From NCBI GenBank assembly GCA_006503475.1, contig RSEH01000058.1:1-64000 (forward strand): a stretch of DNA of 64,000 nucleotides. The letters are read 5' to 3'. The stretch's first letter is position 1. The number at the start of each line of letters is the position of its first letter. The translations under genes and the position numbers were made by a program. The stretch is from Stentor roeselii. Its lineage: Eukaryota; Ciliophora; Heterotrichea; Heterotrichida; Stentoridae. Shown in pieces: positions 21,048 through 29,153 of the stretch. The notes beneath the pieces were generated by a model. It made no database searches, was not told the origin of the DNA, and saw only the letters and a program-made list of their open reading frames with translations.

Positions 21048-21880
21048 ATGTTTGAAACTAAAATTCAAATAAGAAGAATAATTCATGGATTCATATTTTG
21101 CCCGGGCTTACTATTTATTGTAGTGTTTGCTTTCAAAATGGTGATACCTGATCAAATACTCAATGCACATCTTGTGGGGAAGTCTACACATTATCCTCAG
21201 GCACCTGCGAATCAACAATCCAATTCTCGACGAATGCAAAGCTACAGCCCAACATCATACTTCACAGAATGCACATCATCAATCCCTATCTTAACCCATG
21301 GAAAATGCATTTGCGAAGACAATCTTAAAAAAAACTCTTCTCTTTTCCTCAGACTCCTGCCAAAAATGCACATCAACCTATTCCACCTGCGATTCACTTT
21401 CCTCCTGTTTGAATGATCAGATCCCAATCCTGAAAAAGACTCAATCTCGAAGAGTATCTGCAAGAAAGGCTTTACTTGAATTTCTCCAGTGAAGCTTGTC
21501 ACGAGACTGCGAAAAATGTTCAGATCCCGAGAATTGCATTACCTGGAAAATGAAAATTCTTCTCCCTACATCTCAGGAGGCTGGAAATGAAATGACGGAT
21601 ACTTCGAAGACTCAGATAATTGAACGAAATGTGATGCTGAGTGCCAAACATGCAACAGTAGTAGTTTTTTTCTTGAATGGAAAGACCTGAATAAAAAACT
21701 GAAAAATAGAAAATGTCTTTGCAAGAAAGGTTTTTATAAAGATGAAAAAAAATCTATTTTTAATGCTTGTACTGTCAATTCTGAAAGTTGCAAATCTGAA
21801 AATGAGTGTGAAGAATGCAAGAATAATCTAAGATTAGAAAAGGGAACTGCAAAGAGGGTTTCATTTTAATAAATTTGGTG
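21048..21880 (+). pseudogene. decayed cysteine-rich surface protein gene, 5' part
   Basis: ATG at 21,048 is followed by a hydrophobic segment (FIFCPGLLFIVVFAF) suitable as a signal anchor, then by cysteine-rich segments in shifting frames: CTSSI...GKCICEDN, DSCQKCTSTYSTCDSLSSCL, CEKCSDPENC, CDAECQTC, CLCKKGFYKDE and CKSENECEECKNN. This spacing is typical of furin/EGF-like repeats of ciliate membrane proteins. Several stops and frame changes break it. It could belong to the same family as the 3' remnant at 780-2,330, since this one supplies a beginning and that one an end. Confidence 0.55.
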
Positions 21881-22034
21881 GGCTCAAAATGATACAATTT
21901 TCATGGAGTTTAAAGAAGGGTTTATGAAAATTGACGTGGGATTATAGAAAGATGTGAAAGATATAGCATGAAAAAGTCTTTGGAAAGAGATATAGGCAAA
22001 CTTTTGGTTTAGGGTCAGTATTGTTAAAAAATTT

Positions 22035-22192
22035 AGAGGATTTTGAAGGATGTGAACGGGTTTATAATGATGATATTAAAGCAAGAACTTGGAAAGATAG
22101 ATATCCTGAATGTATATACAAGACTTGGAATAATTAGTTAGTATAAACGATCTTAAATATAATGGCAGGTTTATAGGCAGATGAAATAGCTG
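22035..22192 (+). repeat. 158-bp duplicated block, copy 2
   Basis: Differs from 19,173-19,330 by two bases. It contains the tail codons EGCERVYNDD to the TAG but lies downstream of the Cys-rich pseudogene, without the B-box gene's upstream part, so it is an orphan 3' end. Confidence 0.8.
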
Positions 22193-22423
22193 ACTTCATC
22201 TCACTTAAAAGCAACACACTTCAATAGGCGGCAAAAAATTATAAATTCGATTACTAAATCAATTTTTTATATAAAAGTCGAACTTAATTAACTTCTGAAA
22301 AGATCATACTATAAAAATCCAATCCAAAAATAAGCAAATGATTCTTCTACCATAAAAAATTCAAAAAATTCAAAAAAACCATAAAATACTCTAAACTAAA
22401 TCATTTTTCAAACCTTAATAAAA

Positions 22424-23245
22424 ATGCACTGCATGCATGAAACATGCTCTAAACCAAGCAGCCATATCTGCTTAACCTGCATGCCAAGCCAGTTATTTTG
22501 CAATAAACATTCAAAAATTCACTATTCATCCTTCAATTCCCACACAGTGAAATACGCAAGCGATGAAGATACCTCTCAAGTTGCTCAAAGAATCTTAAAA
22601 TCCAAGATAATACAAAACATCCAAAAAATAATCACAACATCTTCTGACCTAATCCAGAAAATCGAAGAACTTTCTAAGTTTTTGATATCAGAACTGATGA
22701 AATCAAACGAAAAGATAAAATATCCGAATTATTTCTTTCCTGTTGAGTTTATTTCGGAAAGAGTTTCAAAGATAAATGACCAGATCTCTAAAATTCAGAG
22801 AGAAACGAATAAAAAGTGCTTGATTAACTGTATCGCTCAGTAGATTTTGAGAAATTTCCACTTGAAGATAAGATAAATGAAGTCAAGAAACGTTGGAAAA
22901 AAGTTGTTGTTTATCATAGCGTTCAAGAATTACTGCTTTCAAAAGATTTGAAATATCTTTTTCAATGTAGTAAATATTCAGGTAGTTTTCAGTAGATTGT
23001 GAAAAATATTTAGATTGTGATTTTTGCTTAGATTGTATTTTATAAAAGTTGGAGGAGGTTTGAAGTAGGCAGAAAGTGAAATATGTTTAGAGTATCGTAA
23101 GAGGTATTCAGAAAGGATTTGGAATTTGAGAAGTTCGAAGGAAGAGGTCATCGGAGAATACGAATGGGATCTTAATGATGGAAAAGGCGCAAGATTATGG
23201 AAGGATAAGTACCGAGAGTGCATTTTTCATGAATGGGGATATTAG
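22424..23245 (+). CDS. B-box-type zinc finger protein (copy C), possibly decaying
   Basis: ATG at 22,424 opens MHCMHETCSKPSSHICLTC with FCNKHSKIHYSSF and SHTV, aligning along its length with the protein at 18,452. The first frame stops at 22,841-22,843. A GT...AG segment of 14 nt (22,830-22,843) sits where copy A has a 15-nt one, and removing it continues the homology (KFPLEDKINEV...LLLSKDLKYLFQC). A TAG then follows at the same place as in copy A, then an 18-nt periodic tract (22,981-23,048) and, in another frame, a conserved tail from 23,081 (YSERIWNL, YEWDLNDGKGARLWKD) to TAG at 23,245. Either several unusual introns exist or both copies are degenerating. Confidence 0.45.
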
Positions 23246-24253
23246 TTATTAGGTAATTATGTCGAATGATATTGTGGTTATATTGATATATATGAATGGC
23301 CTGCTTCTAAAAACATTCTTGATCTTGATACGTGAAGGTCTACGATTTTCATTAAAAAAAAAATTCTCTGTAAGTTGCTCTGAATTCGGCAAAGAAAAAG
23401 CTTTAGTAGTGCTTTCAATGACTTTTTAAGTTTAAGAGATCAATGATCTGCTCACTGGTATTGAAATAAATTCCTAAGTGATTCTAAAGATTTCCTCAAA
23501 GCCTTATCAAGTTTTCATGAGTTTTCGTGATACTTACCTTGGACTTTATTTTATGTTTTGGACTTTTTTAAGGCTATAAGCTGCTTAGGTTCAAAGTTTT
23601 CTGTAAAATTTGAGAAATTTTTAGTTTTACTTAAATTTGTTTCTATCATTTTTTAGCAGTTTTTTTCTACAAGAGTTTATTGATGACTGCAGAAAAACTT
23701 TTTACCTAAAAAATTGAGATTCTTGATATTTAGAGGATTTTTATTGATTCTTAGAATCATCTACAAATGGATTGGGATTAAGGAAGAATCTTTGAAGATA
23801 CGAGTTAGGTTTGTTATTTTTATGCATATTTCAGTTTTTCAGTGATATAAGTAAAATTTTATTTTTTATACAAGCTGAAGACTTCGGCCTTATTGATGTT
23901 TGATTGAAGAGTTCGACTAGGTTATTACTTAGACCATACAATTTTTACAAGCTACATTCTTCATGCTTGTATCTCAATATCAGCTTTTAGGTGAGTTCTG
24001 ATTCATCTTTAACATACTCTGCAATAACAGAAAAGAGTAAAATTATTTTGAAGCAGGGGCCATTTTAATATTCATTATAGGATTCTTGTAAATAAGAAAA
24101 TACTATCAACCATTGTCTCAGATTAATGATTTATTATAAAAGATTAATTTTATCGTATTTCGAAAAGATTAACTTTCGCAACTTTTTCGAAACATTATAA
24201 ATTCAAAAGTAAATCGCTTGAATATAATAAAAGTTAACTCCACTAAACTAATT
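23246..24253. other. AT-rich boundary between gene-poor and gene-dense halves
   Basis: One kilobase with no open frame of note, no RNA gene and no clear repeats. From 24,254 onward genes are tightly packed. Confidence 0.5.
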
Positions 24254-25186
24254 CTACACAAAACTCTTTCTCTCAAGGTAAAACTCATACCAAAACACAA
24301 AAGATGTAAAAAACGAAACCCCTCCAACAACTATATAAATCACTCCAATCGTTAAATTCTTCCCTCCTAAAACTGATTTGGTTGTCAAAACAAAATATTT
24401 TTTCCCATCAAATTCACTGACATTATAAGTACTATCAATACTCATTTTATACTTTCCCTTATCAAGTCCATCAATTCTTCCCCAAAGTTTTCTAAAATTA
24501 GGAGTAGGAGCAATACTAGTCCAGACAATAAAATGTTCTATTTAAATTTTACCATCAGTGACATCAATCCAAGTTTTATCTTTTATGCTATCAGGATGTT
24601 TGAATTTATCATCTTTGTCCCTTTGAAAGGCGATGTCATTTTCCTTGATTTTCACTTTTCCATCAGTTGAATTTAATGAAAATCGATCAGTGAAAACAGA
24701 ATTCGCGATGACTCCACAAGGGTTAGCAACACGTTCATCATCACTGAAAAGTGATGAATTTTTTTTATGGAAATTCTTCAAGTCCTTGATTTTCACGATT
24801 GGTTCGCAAGTTCTTTCAACTTCTGACTTTTTCATGTTATGGCCAAGCATCTGACCCACACTGAGTCCCTTGTTGTACTGTCGATGATTTTGATACAAGT
24901 TGTGGATTTCATAGTATAAAAAGACATCACCTTTCATATGGTCATCAATTGTGAATTGGACTGAGCAGTCATCCTGTCCCTTCTTACATCCACTTTTATC
25001 ATCATATCTTTTCCGATGCTCAATGACTTTATCCGACGCAAAGAAAATCATAGCTCCAACAAACACAAACAACAATCCAATAACCAAATAAACAACAGCT
25101 TTTCCACGACTAGAAACATCAAACTTCCAAGCTTTAAGTCTTTGTTGAGCCAAATCAGAGTCCTTCGGTTTATTCTCTAATTCCAT
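24254..25186 (-). CDS. CDC50: CDC50/LEM3-family subunit of P4-ATPase lipid flippase
   Basis: Two exons joined across a 15-nt intron (24,538-24,552), which restores TDEHFIVWTSIAPTPNFRKLWGRI-type continuity. This matches the family block EHFIVWM...FRKLWGRI (residue strings split here). Residues 30-52 form the first membrane helix (VVYLVIGLLFVFVGAMIFF) and the C terminus the second (IYIVVGGVSFFTSFVFWYEF). Between them are the Cys-rich lumenal loop and the signature NPCGVIANSVFTD. About 305 aa, a typical length. CDC50 proteins escort P4-ATPases out of the ER and are needed for phospholipid flipping. Start at 25,186 lies in GTAATAAATGG. Ends in TAG. Confidence 0.95.
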
Positions 25187-25199
25187 TTATTACTCCATT

Positions 25200-25724
25200 C
25201 TATGTCTTCCTCACAGCTTCAACGTAGTCAAACTCATCAAAAGCGAGAGAATTGACGCTTTGGTCAGGGCCATGAGAAGTCCCTGCGCTTTCCACCAGAT
25301 GATCTCTTTTTTCATCAGAACTTAAATCACTCCCTTCTTGAATATCTTCTGAAATCTCATCTTCTTCCTCTCCAAACATCTGAGAAACTATTGTAAAAAG
25401 CAAAGGATTTTTCTTACTTGATTGATTTTGCAGAGATTCTTCAAGTTCACGAATGGATTCTGACTGGTCATTGATAAAAGCTTCAGTTTTCATCATTTTT
25501 TTCGTGTTTTCCAAGGAAAATTGACTCACGAAGTCAAAAACCAGGGAACAAGCGATTTTTCCAATGTCTGTTTCTAGTTCTTTCGGTAGGGAGTGAAAAG
25601 GTATCAAGGTTTTATCTGAAGCGAGAAGAGTTTCGAAGATCTGGCTTCGAAAGTTCGCTCTGAGATTATTCAAAAAGCCGTTTTCGAGTTCTTGTAAAAT
25701 TTTTCTTTGGAATTCCGGGTCCAT
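25200..25724 (-). CDS. FOP/CEP20-like LisH centrosomal protein
   Basis: I start at the ATG at 25,724 (MDPEFQRKILQELE) rather than the upstream 25,784, because the family begins close to the helix. The first 85 residues (GFLNNLRANFRSQIFETLL, then SLVFDFVSQFSLENTKKMM) match the LisH dimerisation region of FOP, CEP20 and TONNEAU1, which bring proteins to centrioles, basal bodies or cortical microtubules. The rest is acidic and probably disordered. About 174 aa, like CEP20. It lies 13 bp upstream of the CDC50 start on the same strand. The family call rests on pattern, not alignment. Confidence 0.7.
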   Translation of the reverse strand: MDPEFQRKILQELENGFLNNLRANFRSQIFETLLASDKTLIPFHSLPKELETDIGKIACSLVFDFVSQFSLENTKKMMKTEAFINDQSESIRELEESLQNQSSKKNPLLFTIVSQMFGEEEDEISEDIQEGSDLSSDEKRDHLVESAGTSHGPDQSVNSLAFDEFDYVEAVRKT

Positions 25725-25791
25725 TTTAATAAGATGAAGATTTGAAAGATTTTTGTTAAAAATAAAGGATTTGAAGGTTATCAACTAACTA

Positions 25792-26139
25792 TTACCTACT
25801 TGAAGTGAATAATTGAGTCGTCAGGTAGTCGATTAATATGATTGGGAAGTGCTTTTTTGCGCTGTTCAGAGGAATTGAGCTGGGCTGTGGAAAAGTGTCT
25901 TGGTCACTTTCCCATTCGACTTCGAAAGTGACTGAGTTCTTGGTTTTCTTGTGGTTTATTATTCTTTTAACTGTATTTTCTTTTAAATTACCTTTTTTAA
26001 AGGACTCAAATTTAAGCTTCCTGCACACCAAAGGTGAGAGGGTGTAATCAAGAATCAGAGATTTTTTCTTATTTGTCGTTACTTCTGTACTCGGGTATGA
26101 ACTACTTGATTTGCACGCGCTTTTGCGGCTTTTGACCAT
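25792..26139 (-). CDS. small chromodomain-like protein, 115 aa
   Basis: After a basic, serine-rich N terminus, residues 55-112 (VKRIINHKKTKNSVTFEVEW, then a proline-containing turn and a C-terminal helix PIILIDYLTTQLF) follow the chromodomain fold pattern. The middle Trp of the usual aromatic cage is present (EVEW); the position of the usual NTWEP Trp reads DTFPQP. It may bind methylated histone tails weakly, or act as a chromoshadow-like dimeriser; I cannot say which. Ends in TAG, head-to-tail with the FOP-like gene. Confidence 0.65.
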   Translation of the reverse strand: MVKSRKSACKSSSSYPSTEVTTNKKKSLILDYTLSPLVCRKLKFESFKKGNLKENTVKRIINHKKTKNSVTFEVEWESDQDTFPQPSSIPLNSAKKHFPIILIDYLTTQLFTSSR

Positions 26140-26330
26140 TATTATTAAAGAGTTCTAATTATTTTCCCGGATTTTTTGACAAGCTTCTTCTTTATTGGGC
26201 TTTGGGTTAATCAAAGAAGTGATGATTGGAAGACCGGCCAAATGTTTTTGATTTTCAAGGACTCAGGATTTAATTAATCTAGTATTCTCTAGAAATGATG
26301 GAAGAAAAAAAGAAATAAACTAATAACCAA

Positions 26331-26696
26331 GCAGATCTAACAAACATTAAAAAAGACTATCCTTCAAAACTTCTCTATAAAGATCATCAAAATATCTATT
26401 GTTGATCAAATCCCAAAAATTGTTTAATTCAATAATTCTCGTTAAAAATACTAATAAACTTTAAAAAAATATCCCGATTTCATCACAATCTAAACCATTC
26501 ACCTTCTCTCCAATCCCAACCCTCCCATAAATTTTCATCAGATTTAAATTTCCTAAAATCCACCATCCCAAAACCCAAAATTCACTAAAATAACTTTAAA
26601 AATCCCCAAATTCCTAAATTCAATAAAACTTCCTCCATCTCCATTCCGTAAAATTTCCAACCTTTTCAACCTCCATAAAAAAATTTCTAATAATTA
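26331..26696 (+). promoter_or_regulatory. G-depleted 5' flank
   Basis: From 26,461 to the next gene's ATG only about three G occur on the + strand in more than 230 bases, with many C. Just left of 26.3 kb the bias is reversed. Similar tracts precede other genes in the window. The flank ends in ctaataattaatg at the start codon. Confidence 0.5.
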
Positions 26697-27731
26697 ATGA
26701 ACCAAATCAACGAATTCGCTCAGAAGATTCTGGAAAAAGAGTTAGAACTTGAATCCAGCTGCACGCTCGAAACATTGAACCGATTAGTTGAGTCATATCG
26801 TTCAGCGATTGAGCATTTTGAAGAAGTGAAAAGTTCGAAACTATACGATTACCAAGAACGTCTTCAAAAAATCCTGATGCGTCCTCAAGTCCTTCAGTTG
26901 ATGCAGGAGGACTTCTCAAAGCATCGCAGTCAACAACGGGTAAGAACGCGAGGCAGGGCGCAAACTGAGGTAGTCGCCGGTTCAAAGTCAAATTTCACGG
27001 CGAGACCTGCAGAGTCCTTCGAAGGCAGACCTGAACCTTCCTTGCCAACAGAGCCTTCAACTCCTAAGACTTTAGAAACGATTGAATCTCCAAAGGCTTT
27101 GAAACTTGCTTTAAACGAGTCTCCTAAGACTTTGAAGTTTCCTTTAAACGAGTCTCCGAAGACTTTGAAACTTTCTTTAAACGAATCGCCAAATGATGAA
27201 AAAAGTGAAAAAATCTTAAATAGAATGATGGAAAGTCATACGAAAAGAACAGAACATGTTATAAATAAAGCTGTTGTCAGCTTTGAAACTCAAGAGACCT
27301 CGCTTAATGAAAGACTGAAGAACAGGCGACAAAAAGGACTGAATATCACAACTGATACAAGTTTCTCATCTGCGAAACCTACTGTTGTCAGTATGCCACC
27401 CAGTCCTCTTTCCACTCATAAAGCTTTTTCCTTTGATGTCGAGTCAGACAGGTCAGGCGGTGTCAACGTTTTCAGCGTTTTACATGAAAAAATCGAGAAA
27501 ATCATGGAGGACAGTTTCAGTTTAAAGACTGAAAAAATCACAGAAGTCAAAGTGAGATACAGCACACAAATAGGAGAACTTGAAGCCCAAGGAGGGTTTT
27601 TCGCTGAGATCATCAAACAAATGAAGATCAATATGAGCCAGGAAATTGAAGAAATCAGTCGAAATATTGATGAAAATAGAAAATTTCTTATTAATGAAGC
27701 CAAACGAGAACTTGGCCTGGTTCATAATTAA
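26697..27731 (+). CDS. 344-aa protein with internal repeats, function unknown
   Basis: Intact frame from ATG in CTAATAATTAATG to TAA. Residues 1-75 are helical (coiled-coil-like). Residues 125-165 contain an 11-residue repeat in four variants (ESPKALKLALN, ESPKTLKFPLN, ESPKTLKLSLN, ESPNDEKS), whose SP sites could be phosphorylated. The C-terminal 80 residues are again helical. Repeats are also visible in the DNA, so they arose by local duplication. I recognise no family; a cytoskeletal or scaffold role would be a guess. Confidence 0.7.
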   Translation: MNQINEFAQKILEKELELESSCTLETLNRLVESYRSAIEHFEEVKSSKLYDYQERLQKILMRPQVLQLMQEDFSKHRSQQRVRTRGRAQTEVVAGSKSNFTARPAESFEGRPEPSLPTEPSTPKTLETIESPKALKLALNESPKTLKFPLNESPKTLKLSLNESPNDEKSEKILNRMMESHTKRTEHVINKAVVSFETQETSLNERLKNRRQKGLNITTDTSFSSAKPTVVSMPPSPLSTHKAFSFDVESDRSGGVNVFSVLHEKIEKIMEDSFSLKTEKITEVKVRYSTQIGELEAQGGFFAEIIKQMKINMSQEIEEISRNIDENRKFLINEAKRELGLVHN

Positions 27732-27751
27732 TGAATTATTTCAGAAGATAT

Positions 27752-28357
27752 TTAATAACTGATTTCTCCTGATATTGATAAATTTTTTATTGAACCTTGG
27801 ATTTTTATTCGGGTTTCTTTTAAAAAAGGACGAATCGCGTCTAGAACTTCGAAGTATTTTAAGTGTTTTTCGATTTCTTTAGTGTAGAGAGAGAGGAATT
27901 CCTCGGGGATGTCTTCTGGGTCGATTGATAGACTTATGTTGGCTAATGATAGATTTAGACTTTCTACTCCTGAGAGTCGCGCTAGTTGATTGATGTTCTT
28001 GCTTTTTATTACTAGATGGACTGAGTCGAGTAATTCTTTCAAAAAGTTTTGTTTTAGGGAGTCTATTTTGAGGCCTAGGGAAAGTTCTAGTGAAAAGTCT
28101 TCGGTTATTAAATTGTCGGGGATTGGGATTGAGACTACTACTTCTGATTCAAATATCTCTATCTTTTCCTGCCAAGTCGAAAAATAAGGCGCTAACAAAA
28201 CTTGAAGACTTCTAGCAAAAGCTCTTTCCTTATACGGAAAAAAAAATCTAACACAACAATCAGGATTTTCCAAAACTTCCGTAATCGCCACTATTTTAAA
28301 AAACGTGAAAGGCTGAACCAGAACTCCAACATCTATTTCAATCCTACTATATTCCAT
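27752..28357 (-). CDS. protein of unknown function, about 201 aa
   Basis: The likely start is the ATG at 28,357 (MEYSRIEIDVGVLVQ); using the upstream ATG at 28,381 would overlap the divergent gene that begins at 28,368. The protein alternates beta-like and helical segments, without transmembrane helices. I recognise no domain. Its 3' end is 20 bp from the stop of the convergent 344-aa gene. The 10-bp gap to the divergent neighbour suggests one shared promoter. Confidence 0.65.
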   Translation of the reverse strand: MEYSRIEIDVGVLVQPFTFFKIVAITEVLENPDCCVRFFFPYKERAFARSLQVLLAPYFSTWQEKIEIFESEVVVSIPIPDNLITEDFSLELSLGLKIDSLKQNFLKELLDSVHLVIKSKNINQLARLSGVESLNLSLANISLSIDPEDIPEEFLSLYTKEIEKHLKYFEVLDAIRPFLKETRIKIQGSIKNLSISGEISY

Positions 28358-28367
28358 TATAAACTTT

Positions 28368-29150
28368 ATGGAAGAAGACATCGACGATTTTATCGGAGTA
28401 AAAGGAAAAGAAATTCATGAAGCCCTCGAAGAGTTAAGAAAAAATGAAATAAAATTCAAAGTTGGAGAACTTAAAGCAAGACTACCACAAGTCGGTCGTT
28501 GTATTATCTGCACCCTTCGACTACCTTGCAAGCATTTCACGTCATTGTCTCAAATGCCGAGACCAGCTGAGCCTGAATTGAATCCGACTTACACTTCAGC
28601 TACTTTTAATGTAACTGATTATCTTCCTAAATTAACACCTGAGTCACATAAGAGAGGATTCAGTGTCAAGTATAAAGGAACGAGAACCGTTTATAATTTT
28701 GACTTTAATAGAAGACATACTTCACTTCCTAATGAAAAACGGTTGAAACAATTGGAAATTATTGAATCTTATCGAGAGGAAAAACTGAAACAGGAAATTC
28801 AAAAGATTAATCTTGCTAAGGAAGAAGAAATTGCTAAAAAGGAAAAGGAAAGACTGGTTGAGGAAAAGAGGAAATTAAGAATGGTTCAACAGAAGGCTAA
28901 AATTTCTCAGTATAAATTGGATTTGGCTGAGAAAAATAATCAGATTCAGGAGTTTTTGAAAAAGGAATTGGATAGGAAAAAGAAACAGGATGAGCAGTAC
29001 CAAGAGTACATCCAAGACCTAAAAGAAAGACTCTCCGAATACCACGCAAAAAAAGACCTTCTAAAAAAGATCTCGATTCAAAAAGTCTCAGAACTGCAAC
29101 AAGAAGCTATAAACTACAAGCCTATAAAAATAAAGCATCTCTATAAGTAA
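28368..29150 (+). CDS. coiled-coil protein, 260 aa, unknown
   Basis: The first 130 residues carry a CIICTLRLPC motif (two CxxC-like pairs, positions 45-54) that might bind a metal, followed by the beta-like segment FSVKYKGTRTVYNFDF. Residues 125-240 are a charged coiled coil rich in E, K, Q and L. No family recognised. It ends in TAA, and the next gene's start context TAAATG follows after three bases. The ATG lies 10 bp from the divergent gene at 28,357. Confidence 0.7.
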   Translation: MEEDIDDFIGVKGKEIHEALEELRKNEIKFKVGELKARLPQVGRCIICTLRLPCKHFTSLSQMPRPAEPELNPTYTSATFNVTDYLPKLTPESHKRGFSVKYKGTRTVYNFDFNRRHTSLPNEKRLKQLEIIESYREEKLKQEIQKINLAKEEEIAKKEKERLVEEKRKLRMVQQKAKISQYKLDLAEKNNQIQEFLKKELDRKKKQDEQYQEYIQDLKERLSEYHAKKDLLKKISIQKVSELQQEAINYKPIKIKHLYK

Positions 29151-29153
29151 TAA

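Noticed and set aside
1-24253. Integrated virus or transposon as the cause of the gene-poor half
   Set aside because: I found no recognisable transposase, reverse transcriptase, integrase or capsid-like frame, nor long terminal repeats or target-site duplications.
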